From the NCBI RefSeq assembly GCF_018139145.2, contig NC_059477.1, positions 18,959,522 to 19,023,521 on the forward strand: a stretch of 64,000 bases of DNA, read 5' to 3'. The notes below the pieces were generated by a model that was not told the origin of the DNA, made no database searches, and saw only the letters and a program-made list of their open reading frames with translations. The position numbers were made by a program, and so were the translations under genes. This document shows, one piece after another, positions 10,991 to 22,778 of this stretch (within the stretch, counting starts at the first letter, position 1; each line of letters opens with the position of its first letter). Source of the stretch: Gymnogyps californianus. Taxonomy: Eukaryota; Chordata; Aves; Accipitriformes; Cathartidae.

Positions 10991-13900
10991 ATGTAGCCTG
11001 GTAGCTCAGAAAGAAATCTCAATGTGAATGCATGTTAAACAAAAAGAAAAAGTTGTCTAATTCATAGCAGGAACAGGGACTGTTTGGGACAGCTCTGTTT
11101 GCTGTACTTGGAGGGAGGGATGTTAATCAAAATCCTGCTTGTTCATTTCTTTCAGCTTCACAATGGCATTATCTTTGTCACTGGAGTCGTTGGCTGCATG
11201 CTAGCTCCTGTGTATCGCAGTCATATTTTACAAAGTACTATAATAGGCCTCAAAATAACCGTTCTTATATTTGTTTTCTAGAGGACTCCAAAGAAGCAAC
11301 TGGTGTTTGAGCAGCCTAGCTGCTACTGCAATGCCTTGCCTAGGATGCTAACCTATTGACAGCACCACGTGCAACAGTTAGGTTGATGAGGCCATTCAGA
11401 CATGGAATCACAATTATATGTTATTTCTTCTTAAATCAGTAATGAAAAAGGAAGTAATTTAGCAGCTTTCCCACTTCAGTCTGATTTTTGCACTGTGGGT
11501 GCAAAAAAAATCCCTATCAATGTTCCTGAAAAAATCTGTATCAACACTGGCTTGTGACTTACATGTGTGCTCCCATTTCCACTTATTTCACAGATCTCAG
11601 ACCTGTGCAGAGTGTTCATTTTCCTTTATGCAGTGCGCAAAGTCACACTGGCTAGTTTTATTCTGCTGTAATGTACAGAAATGCATCTCCCTACCTCTTA
11701 CCTGTTACTATTGCTTCCATGGGGTCACAGCTTGTCAGCCACAAATCTGTGCCATGTTAATAACACCTGTACTCATGTAGTGTCATTATTTGTGTTTCTG
11801 ATATCCCAGAATGCTATCTGGGGCCTTTTATGTGCTTGCCAAACCTAAAAGAAACAAAAAGAAAGGGGAAAAACTGAGCTGTTCTGCTATTCCCCAGATA
11901 AGTCTTTAATAAGGCCACCTTTCCAGGTATTCTGGTACTGAATTAGGTCTGGTCTACCCGGTAGAGCTGTTTCCAGTGTAATCTTGCCCACATAAGCTGA
12001 AATATTACAAAAGCTTTAAATGTCTTTTGTAGGTTGTGTTGACCACAGGTTCTGGGTATTACTACTTGAATATAGTTATGTGAGATTTAATTAGAACTGC
12101 CTTATAACTCTTTATCATAACAATCTTTCTGCTTGCAAAGCTGGAAAAAGATTAACTTAATAGCATGGTTCAGTAGAAAAAGCCAAGAGGAATGAGCTCT
12201 AGAAAAATATTACTTTAATTCAAACATCTGTATTTTGAAGATTCCTACAGGTATCAATTAAAGAAGATTCCATGTCTAGATTGCATTAAAAGCATGATAT
12301 CTGAACTTGAGGAGATAAACACTTGAAATTATGTGTTCTGTATAATGAAAATTGCCTATCTATAAAGCTCTTTTTCTTTTTTTTTCCAACTGCAAAATAT
12401 ATTTGTAAAGGTAATTTCACCAGGCATTTGGAGACTTTGAAGTGCTTTTCTATCCATATGGTTCTTTATGAATAGGTAATTTTTATCTGTGCTCTACTCA
12501 ACTGAATGTTTATAAGACTGTCTGGTCTCAAAGATGCCCACTAAAAATATATAATTGCCTTAAAATTACTAACATAAGATTTATTCATTTACCCTTTAAG
12601 TACTTTGCAACTTATTTCCATTTTTCTCCTTCCAATTTTGCCTCCAGTAAAATCCCAAATTTTTCTAATTTGCTGTGCTATTTTAATTAGTCAATTTTCC
12701 CTTATTTGTACAAGTAAGCAGTCTTATAAGTTTGAGACTGTAAATCATTCATCCATTAAAAACTCTATTTCCTCATATTGCAAGTTCTATTCATTTAGGA
12801 AAGAAAAAACCTTGGCGTGGAACAGAATTATGCAATGTCATGGACACATTAACATTTGGATCAAAATTTTACATTGTGTCAGCCAGTAAACAGTATAAAT
12901 GGTTCAGATTTGCAATAAATAATTGTCTATTAATACCTTGGCATGGTGTAGCAAATTAAAGTCTCACTTCAGTAAGCACAGATGTAGGTAAGAGCTGGGC
13001 CCTAAAGAAAGCAACTGCCATGCAGCATTAGAATAGAAAGAGAGCATCATGAAGCGTTACTGTATCTTTCCAGCAGTGAGAATAATGTATACAGATTTAA
13101 ACAGTAGTAGATGAACATAGGGGGAGGTAGGTTGTAGGTGCATTTAAGTCTAATCAGGCAAGATTTAGAACCATTTGTTTTAGATGCTCTGGCAGACGCT
13201 TCCCTTGCAGAAGATTAAGAGAAGCATTTTAAAATACAGCATTGTGTGCTGTTGCATAGAGAGCAGAGCCCATAATTCAGAATGATCAGGACATACGATA
13301 CTCAGGGACCTCCTGGGTCATTATGTTGGGTCCATTGCTGTGGTAGTCAAACCCCCCCAAAATCTGATCTGTACACTTCTTCTGTTAAACTGCCGTATTT
13401 TACAGCTTGCAGATTGTTGCCAATTGTCTTGAGATTTTCACAAATTTAATTGCTAACTGAAATTTTGTCAAATTACTTGGGTAACTTCCTGCCCCACAGA
13501 CTGTGAGCCGATGGTCCTGAACACTCAGTATCTGAAACTCAGAGTTCAGTTTCTTAATGTGGATTATTTCTGCGAATGTTTTAACAAGAAGACATGCCAT
13601 TACTTCGGTGTGGAAATTCAACACAAATAGAAGCAGGAAAAGAGATGAATTTACAAATTCAAATATATATGAACAATTAGGTACTAATAATTACTTAGAG
13701 AGCTCCAGTTCATAATATTGTCTTTCAGCTGTGTCTAGTGGTGTCACCCATGAACCATAATTGTTGTTACTCCAGTTTTGAGCATGTTTTTTCTTTTGTG
13801 TTACCAACTCAGCCCATAATCCTGTAACACAATCTAGCTTGTCCACACGCTAATGGGAAGGCATTAATCAAAACACTGCTCTCCATTACATTAACTGTAA

Positions 13901-14639
13901 AGCAATATCTCCTTATTTTGTATTTCTTAATGGTTTCTTTGTCCAAGTCTGTTTAAAAACGCAGCCTCAGTGTGCTGGACTACAAGTCTTCCATGGTCTA
14001 TGCTTGATTGGCTGAGTAATCTCTCTCATTTTCTTTGGCACTTTGTGTCCATGTCCTTGGTGTCCGGAGCACGAGTCAGTGTGTTTTTAAGCAGAGTACA
14101 AGGTCTGTATTTTGTAGGCAAGATGGCTTATTTAAAGTAGATCTGAAGCTGGTCCTGCTAGCTGCACAAGACAAGAGCTTAAAAATCTTCCTCCAGTGTC
14201 TGCCTGTTTACAGGCCAAACAAAATTTAATGCTTGCTCTGAGGGAACACAAGAATGATCTGCTTGCTGCATTGCCTCGTGCAGTGGGACTAGTTAAAAGG
14301 GATATAAATGTACCCATGAGAACCAATGCCTCTGCACTTGGGAGCTCCTTGGATAGACTTGAGAACTTCTTCCTTAGCTCCTCCAGCAGTGTTTTGGTTC
14401 TGCTCCAAACCTCTGAGGCTATTAATAAAAACCTGAAAACCATCCATCTAATAAAACTCATGTTACTCCTTGAAACACTCAGACCTCTTTAGCTTACCAA
14501 TGATTTGCTCTGTTTGTGCAGCACACTGTTGTCTTGAGTCCTTGCATAGTTACTGTGAAATAATGCATGTTATTACATGGTTAACCACACAGTAACTTCA
14601 CTGGAAGCAATGGTAATTACAGAGTTAGTTGTGTTAATC

Positions 14640-14700
14640 CTCCTGTGCTATTGTTTGGTGACGGTGTAATTAGCTCAGATCACCTATGCAAATCAAAGTT
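14640..14700. promoter_or_regulatory. Dense SOX/homeodomain/POU/TCF motif cluster
   Basis: Within 50 bp lie ATTGTTT (SOX-like, 14650-14656), TGTAATTAG (homeodomain, 14665-14673), an exact octamer ATGCAAAT (14686-14693) and the overlapping ATCAAAG (TCF/LEF core, 14692-14698). The compact arrangement resembles a developmental enhancer core. Function is inferred from motif content only. Confidence 0.3.
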
Positions 14701-16427
14701 GTTTGGTAATTTTTCTCTTCTCCTTCTTGTAACAATTGAAAGTGAGTTAGAACATTGATGATATCTCAGCAGGGTATGTGGATCCAAACCTGCCAGAGCA
14801 ATGCATTGCTTTCTATAAGCAACTCCTATTTTTAATGTAAATAATCAGAAAATTGATTACAGGGACAGAGGTTAAATTTGGCTGTATGAACAGCTGTACC
14901 TCCATTTTTAGCACCCTCACTGAAATCGAGCTTAATATTATATTGAATAGAATTCATTCCCACCCAGTTGCTGTTGAGGGACTTGTGAAATGAATTAGGC
15001 GCCCTCAATTTATTCCCACTCTTATGAGTTATGAATTTTGAGCAAGAAAGACACAGGTTTGGTGAAACAGTGAAAATTCTAGAGCAGGATTTCAAGAAGG
15101 CCATGGCTGAGGCATTCCATAGCAATCAAAAGACAGCCAGAAGCCACGGTCAAGGTAGTATTTGTTCTGTGCCCAGAGAACGCAAGTCACCAGAGATGAC
15201 AAGGTGTGACTTTTTTGAATAAGCAATAAAGTCTACACATCCACAGTGTAACACAGAGATAAAAAATGCTAGGGACATGACCTGACCTGACATGATTTTC
15301 TTTAATACTGGCCTGAGTTGCATGTTAGAATATAAAGAATTAATTACATGATACATAACCAGCTCCCATCAGTGCTCCAGCAATCTGTGAAGCACTATTT
15401 AGGCATGCCTTTCCTGTGACACTTCTTCTGTCTCCAATATATCACAAAGCAAACCCAACATAACAGAAGCACACATATCAATGTGAACAATATCATCCTG
15501 GTGCAGAAATTTTCACAGTTAATTAAAAAAATCAAATACAGGCAGTCCGGCTCCTTACTAAACTAATTAAAAATATAAATACAATAAGCCCTGACTGAGC
15601 TTTTGACAGGTCATTAAAAACACAAAATTGAGTCAAGTACAAAGACTAATTTCAATATATAACAGAGTGAAATAAAATGGTGAGGCTGAAGTTAACGCTG
15701 GTTTTGTTTCCATTGTTCCTCACCTGGTGTCAGTGGCTGAAATCACACAGTGCAATTCTCCAAAGGTAAAGGCCTGGGCAGTTTACTGTGTGAAGTTAAA
15801 GATGCCATTTACTGCTTCCTTCTGGCTTTTAAATCTGCTTCCCTGGCAGCATTACCAGCTGTGTGTGTTCCATGCAGTGCCTTTTTGACCACAAGTTTTG
15901 ACGTAATTTTCAATCCTCTGAAATTATTTCAGCAATAGACATACACTCTCACCACTCCAAGTGTATCCTTTAGAAATAATTTTGGTTAGAAGTGGAGCAG
16001 TGCTTTTGGTGCATCAGCTTAGGGTTTCCAAGCAGGACTAAGATCTAGCAAGCATTTTCCTTGTAGGAGCTTTAATACTGTGCGATGGGGCTGCACTAGC
16101 CTGTCATACTGGCATTCCCTTTGTTTCACACGGGGCTCCCAGTCCTGAAGATACCCATGCCGTATACAGCTTAGTTCATACCCAGGCTCTTTCCTAGGGC
16201 AAATAAATACTTCATTTGGTGAATTACAATAGATCTGACTTCATAAGGTTAGTTTGGTGCTTGGCTGTAAAATACCATTCTCCCGTTACGTTTGCAGTGT
16301 GAGGAACTCTCCAATACAACTACAAAAACCAAACAAGACCAAAAAAGCATGGGTGTAGCCATTGTGAATATTTTTCCTGTTCGCCTTGATTTATCAACAG
16401 CATAATGAATGTCCCAAATGCCTTTGA

Positions 16428-16470
16428 ATTTCCTTTGAAGCTCCCTTTGAGGGGAGCTTCAGGAATATTC
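16428..16470. repeat. Small inverted repeat (hairpin)
   Basis: GAAGCTCCC (16437-16445) and GGGAGCTTC (16452-16460) are exact 9-base inverted arms around a 6-base loop. Flanking TTCCT/AGGAA can extend the stem past a small bulge. No terminator role is implied in a vertebrate. Confidence 0.7.
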
Positions 16471-17730
16471 CCTATATTGTCTGGAGTAAAGTGGGGCATG
16501 CCATTGTGAATGAAAGTGTTGCTTCCTAGCATGTTCCAGCTTTCGTTTACTGGCATCCCACATATATTCACTTGTATACAACATCCAAGAACAGTGTGTA
16601 ATATAGTTACAGCTGAATTGATTTCCAACACAATTTGGCCTGCCCATAAATTGGCACAAGCTCAGTTTTTACGGATCTGGACTTGGAGTTTCTTTCCTGG
16701 TGTTAGGAAAGGAGACGGGATCAAAGCTATGCTCCTTGCATGGCTGTAGCAAGAGCCCCTATGCTGAGCCAAAAGGAAGAGGGAACATCCCAACAAGAGG
16801 TTCCCCAAAGGAGGTAGGAGTTTCTGCTTCAGGGCTTGTCTGCTTCAGGAGCTCCCCTGCAACAAGCAAGGATGTGAACTTAGCACAGAGTACTGTAACA
16901 CCCCTTGGACAGGCCACCCAAGGAACTGCTGTGAAGCAGATAGAAATGCTGTAGAGTCACATTCTTGCTTGTTGCTGATTCCTGCTATGCAAAAGTGCCC
17001 CTTAATCTGTCTCCCCAGCACAGAGCCTCCCAGCCCGAAGGAGTCAGGACTATTGATTGACATTTGTCCTTGTTCCTGTGGCCGTTGGGATTTGCCTGTG
17101 CTTGTATGTGTATGTGCTTCAAAAAGCCAGAGTCCTGCCCTAAGCTGTGCCTCGAAAGAAGGGATTAATGCCTAGGAAATATCTTAGTCAAAGAGTTTAG
17201 ACACGGTTTTATAACTTAGTTAATGGTCTAGTACAGGAGAGGCCTGAGAAAACGTGGCAAATAAGTATTAATGCTGGATCTTCCTCATTCTCTATTCTTT
17301 TCTACTGCCTCTACATCAGATGAGTCTCCTTTTTATCCCTAGCATTAAGTTTTTATCACTTTACTAAAATACTATAAATCAATAAAATAAGGCTGAAAAT
17401 TGCTTTCTTACATCATTGCACCAACATGCAGCTTGTATGGTCTAGAATGACAATGAGACATCTATCTTTTTGTGGACAAAAATGCCAGTTCCCAGTACAA
17501 AATGCCAAGTTGTATATGGCTAAAAAAATTCCAGACCAAACATTAGCTTCTGCTGAGATGAGAAATGCCTCCTTCACTTTTCTAATTTTTTGAAGATCAA
17601 GAGAAAATTCTAATTCTCTAAACACAAAATATTATTAATAAATTAATATTTATATTCTGTCCTAAAACTCTTTTCCTAGTCCTTCTTCCTGAAAACATTT
17701 GCTTGAATCTCATGCCAAGTTCTATAAAGA

Positions 17731-17732
<2 letters not shown>

Positions 17733-17764
<32 letters not shown>
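17733..17764 (+). repeat. T32 homopolymer
   Basis: Thirty-two consecutive T residues are followed by AATTTTTAAATATA. On the minus strand this is an A-tail-like run. I could not identify a retrocopied transcript on the 5' side of such a tail or flanking target-site duplications, so it is listed as a simple repeat. Confidence 0.85.
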
Positions 17765-17769
<5 letters not shown>

Positions 17770-18687
17770 TTAAATATACTCACTAGGGGGAATGCTCATA
17801 AAATTCAGCCTCAGCCACAATCTGGACTATGGTCTGCCAAGCTCCACATAAATAAATCATCAAGTCATTTTGGCATCTTCTGGGCCAGGAGGAATATCTT
17901 CAGGGTAGATTTAAAGAGACATTGTCCTGTAAAGTATGTCCTTTGTGGAGAAAACTAAGCAGTAGCTTAAAGGCTACTTTGTATCTCAGATATTTGAATT
18001 TTTGCAGACAACCAGTGCAACAAAATACAGTGAAAGACTTTTTAATTCAAAAATTACAACTGTGTTAGTTAGTCTTCCCTGCTGCTATCCTAGCAGAAAT
18101 GAAATCAAATACCTGAGACCTCAGGGCAGTGCGAGAGGGTGATACTGGAGATGCCGATTTTGTCCTAAAATGTCTGCAGAACACACAGCAAGTAGCCGTT
18201 TGAGATGTTCTCTTAGCAATCTGAATGCTGAAACAGGGATAAAGGAGCCAAACATTTCTCGGCTTTGCACTTTCTAAAGCCAATCTAAACACTGAGACAC
18301 AAGACTGCTCCAGCTCCAGAACAGCATGCTGAGATTGGCCTGACAGCATGTTGGCCTGTCAGCTGGCAGCATCTCATCCCTCTCTCCCTCCCTTACACCC
18401 TGGGGAAACAAAACCTGGGGTAAGTTGAAGAGAGCAACAGTCTCCTGCAAAGGCCCCGGGGTGGCTGGTCGGGCAGGAGCACTGCAAAGGACATGTGCCC
18501 TGCAGCCCAGGCTCAGAGCCAAGTCTTGGTCATGGAACCTCCATGCTGGCCGGGAATGATCTCTGTAGCTGGCTGTGAAACGGAGCTTTGTTCACCTGCC
18601 CCTTGTGGGGGGTGTCTAAAACGAGGACATGTAAATCAGATAATAAAGAGAAAGCAAGCTGTAGCTGGTTTGTCAAGAGGAGACCTT

Positions 18688-18769
18688 GGGCCACAGTCCT
18701 GTCTGCCGTTCACAGGTCACTGAAATCAATGGAGTTGTGCCTGCAATTACACCACAGGGAATCTGGATC
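18688..18769. mobile_element. Decayed palindromic MITE-like element
   Basis: Begins GGGCCACAGTCCTG, has the centre CACTGAAATCAATGGAGTTG, continues TGCCTGCAATTACACCA and ends CAGGGAATCTGGATC. Sauropsid palindromic non-autonomous elements have the form 'GGGCCAGATCCTC...CATTGAAGTCAATGGAG...GATTTACACCAGCTGAGGATCTGGCCC', and the order and spacing agree well. No transposase is present. The assignment rests on remembered consensus patterns, not a search. Confidence 0.5.
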
Positions 18770-21700
18770 ATTTTATTTGGACTGTGGGAATTTACAACAT
18801 GGAGGAAAATTGCTTCATTTTAGGTTTTGTTAAAATCCCCAACTTGGGCCGGGTTCTAAACCATCAGTGGTGCCTGAGACCATTGAAGAGGTTTGGGTGG
18901 GCAGCAGGGAGAAGTCAGGCAAAAATTAGTAACTTCAGCTGAGTTTTTCTGAATGTTCCTTCATTCATAAGAACTGCAAACAGACAGGAGGAGTTTGAAC
19001 TTCCTGAGATCATTTGGAGAGTGAAACAAACATTTATGGGTGCACAGTGGTTGTGCTCATGATGGAACCAGAAACAGAGTGACAAATCCGGAATGGCATC
19101 CGTGTGTAGATCATCAGGAAAAGAATGAGTTGCAGCTGGACCACTGACTACCTGAAGGAAATTCCCTGTCTTAATTAATCTCTGAAATGCAGAGGGGAGT
19201 CTTAGCTCCAAAAAAATTGAATTTTAGGAATGATCAGATCTTAGGAGCTGTGATTTGACCCATTGTAAGTAACAATGACCTCCTGAAAATGTTGAAAGCT
19301 GAAAATCAAATTAAAAAGCCAGGGAGTTTCAGCTCATGTCTTCTCACAAAAATATTCTACTGAAACTATACTTGCCGCCAATGATAATAACTAGAGGTAT
19401 TTTAGGTGATCTTTTAAAGATCATTTACCTATTTTGAGTGCTCTGATGTTATTGAAAATGCAACAGTGGAAAGAAGCATCAGATACTCTTTCTGGGTTAC
19501 ACTGAAATTAAATCTTTGGGTTTTGGAACAGTGACACAAGGTAATTAACATACATGCTGTTGGCACCGTATTCTTTGTATATATTTCTGAATTGAAAAGA
19601 GGCACTGAGAAATACATACCAGGCAGTTACAGGTTAAGGATCATTTACATAAATTAGCAAATTTGCAAATGAATTCATCTAGTGAAAAGTAAGACACGGG
19701 ACACTGCATTTTAATAATTGACATTCCACATGAAATGCAATGTTCTTGAGGAGGAAATTGAGCTCCAGGTTGCTATTAGAACCAGCGGAGCAGCAAAAGC
19801 TGGAAAGAAATGCCATCTCATATTATGCGAGTTACTGCTCCTGCATAACAACTATCTTCTATTCTGATAGACTTTATTTTAATAAAACTAGTACTAGGAT
19901 TTTTACAGAAGAAAAATCTAGTCATCGACAACACTGGTCAGGAAACAAAAATGCAAGAAATGTTTATGATCTGATTCTAACAGTCAGCTAGTAATTCATT
20001 ATGCACGAAAGTAATGTTTCTTCTTTTGTTTTATTTGGCAGCCAAATCTCCTTACTTTTCAGTTATACCAAGTAGTTACACGCGAACCCCAAAGTATGCA
20101 ACACTGACAGAAAATTATAAATTATTTAATTTTTTTGTTCCCTGTCACAACATAGGTTAAATTGCAAAATAAAGATAAGTGATCCACTTAGCTGCTTCCT
20201 GCTGTCCTGATCAGTTTAAGAACACATTATGTTACAAATATTGTTCTTGATACAAAACTAATGACTTTCATAAGGTGCTAGTCAGTCATTCAAAGTCACA
20301 ATACTTTCATTGTATGCCATAAATACAAATTATATGCTCACAGAGAGCTGAAAGCAAATCTGTCCCTAGTAATGTTTCTTAGTATAACTTAAAGATTAAC
20401 TTAAAGTGAACCAAATCATTCTTTCAATGATACGCTTTTTCAAGATCACATAGAGTGAGATTCAGTGAATGCCAGTAAAATTTCTCCTCTTGTAATATTC
20501 CTAAATACTGATTAGAGAGTGTTTGTCCTTAATCTGACTACAACTCTGACATCATCCATACGGAGTACTGTGTTAAAGTTCCTGAACTGAAAAGATAAAG
20601 CAATAAACTACTGCTACCTGCATACAATGTTTGACACTTGGTTGTCCTAACATCCTTTTTACTTCTGTTTTTATACAACTTATTGCAGCAACATGGACAA
20701 GCTGACTAAATTCTCTTCCCCTTCATTTCTCTCCCTTGTTTTAGGAACCTGAGACATTTTAATTCCTGAACAGGTTGAGAAGTCCCTTCAAATGAATCAG
20801 CTGCATTAATAATATCTACCAAATGATTCAGCTGTTTGAAATACAGACAACAAAATTCTTACCTATAATGAGCTCAAACTCAATAAATGGGTAGGCTGAC
20901 ATCGTTTCTCTTCAGTATTTTGACACGCACTGCGGTGCATATATACGTACAGGTAGAGCAAGTACATTTGCAGATTGCAATGATGCCCTGATAAGCGAAA
21001 CTCGCTGCCCTCACTGGCACAGGAGCAAATTTCTGTAACTCTCATGCCCTTCGGTATGAGGTCTTACTGAGAAGTATTCTCCTGTACTGATTAACAGACT
21101 GAATGAAGAAAGCTTCCATTTTTAACTTCATTCTTCATGACACAAAAATAACTGTCACATATTAATGGGAACAATCATGTGGTAGAATTATTTTACAATA
21201 AAGAAGAAAGAAAGCAGTTCTTGGACTTTTCTCCCAACTCAGAATATTCTTTCCCCACCAAAGCAGCACTGTAACCTAGGTCAGATAGTTCCCTGCGCTG
21301 TATCCTATGCGGAGTAGTCAGTAGGCTTTGCAGAAGTCCGTAGCTTCACCAAGTAAGACTTTACCTTTAAGAGTGCAGTAACAGTGTGAATGCCTTTTCA
21401 CCAGCGTGTCACTGATGGATCTGAGCAGCTTTTCATGTATGCGTGCTGCAAACTCTTTATATTTTTACATTCTAATAACAGTGAACAGCATAAATTATCT
21501 CTAATTCTTGATTCTGCGAGGAAGCAGCCATCTGGTCTAATACCACTGTGACAGTGATATAGGACTGAACACTCTGTGCTTGGTCTGCTGCACAGAAAAG
21601 GACAATAGGACATATTTTAAAATGTCAGGATACATCAGAACCATATTCAGGAAAGTTTGCATTTATGAAAATTGATAGTATTGGAGATATATCATGATGC

Positions 21701-22624
21701 AGATCTAATCATGGCTGCTGGTATCGTGAATTAAATTAAGAGCTGATTTGAATTTTTCTAATTAAAGATGTGTTATTCCTTCTCCCCTCATGTTTTCTCT
21801 TTTGGTAAAAGAAGCTTATTAAACAATTTTCAGGAAAGATTTGTGATTCAAAGGGTTAAAGCTTTAGCAAAAAAACCCTGGTGTCAGTGGTAGTTTGACT
21901 GTCTCCGTGCAGTATTCAATGGGCATTTGTGTTACAAAATCATTGCTGGTGTTTGCATAATTGTTATTGTTTGAACTAGATATACTTGGTAATGAGCGTA
22001 CCCAGGTACTGCAAGGTAGGATGGCATGTAGGCACAGCAGCTTAGCAGAGCTAAGAGAGCGAGCCCTAGAGAGCCCTCTCATCTGCCTGCTTTCAATGCC
22101 TAAAATACATGCACTAAAAATAAAGGAGGGGCAAAAAGAAAAAGAAATTTGATTTATGTGGGAGTAAGCACACTTTAAAGGTGAGCTAACATGAAATAGA
22201 TCAAAACCTATCAACTCGTGATTTGCCCCAACAAATTAACTTCAGCTTTGCTGTAGTGCTCAGTTACGTAAGTAGCTTGTTTATGTAACTTCTCTTGTTT
22301 AAAGTTTTTTTAATAAGGCCAAATATTTTTCAAGACTTCAAGACATCAGGAACTTAAGAGTATCATTTATAGGCATCACGTAGAATGTATTTCCATCGTT
22401 AGTCTTAATGGCTTTAAGAAACTTACTGTATTATTTAAAAAATAAACATGAAAGTTCTTTTCACAGCATGAATAGTAGTTAACCTACAGAGGTCAAAGAG
22501 TTAAATACTGTAATGGGATTTTTAAAGGGACTTCTTAATTTTATGACCAATAATATCATCTGTAATTTTACGTACTAGGAGGGGCCATCAAATTCATACT
22601 CCAGGGTGTTAGCTGATCATAGGG

Positions 22625-22778
22625 ATAAGAAACAGTCCTCTCATCCCTTTTTGCCATGTAGGACATTGCGTAATTAGCCGGCTGTTTTCTTTGAAGCACC
22701 TAACGTAGGCCACTGGCGAAGGCAGAATTCTGAGCTTGAAGGATAATTGATCCAATCTGGCTTGGTAACTCTATGTTC
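22625..22778 (+). mobile_element. CR1/L3-type retroelement 3' end
   Basis: Blocks appear in the expected order: CTTTTTGCCATGTAGGACAT, TTTGAAGCACCTAACG, TAGGCCACTGGCGAAGGCAG, AATTCTGAGCTTGAAGGATA, then TTGATCCAATCTGGCTTGG and AACTCTATGTTC at the 3' end. This corresponds to the widespread amniote tail 'gccatgtggggca...ctgaagca...ggccactg...aggattctgggctggatggacc...tggtctgatccagtatggc...ttatgttc'. It is a short 5'-truncated remnant with no ORF. It could be a LINE or a SINE sharing that tail. Confidence 0.6.

Larger units (their letters stand above)
8853..17732. other. Non-coding DNA with candidate enhancer-like stretches
   Basis: No supported gene. The stretch is notable for AT-rich segments dense in homeodomain (TAATTA/ATTAAT), octamer (ATGCAAAT) and SOX-like motifs at about 9885-10010, 10765-10990 and 14640-14700, listed separately. 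Open frames at 10224-10532 and 14132-14492 are short and unrecognised. A GC-richer, stop-poor patch lies at 16700-17120. Confidence 0.55.

Noticed and set aside
14543..14556. TTGCATAGTTACTG, reminiscent of miR-153
   Set aside because: Differs within and after the seed region, and no pairing arm is seen nearby.
17733..17764. T32 as the reverse of a poly(A) tail of a retrocopied transcript
   Set aside because: No polyadenylation signal in the expected place, no recognisable transcript next to it and no flanking duplication.
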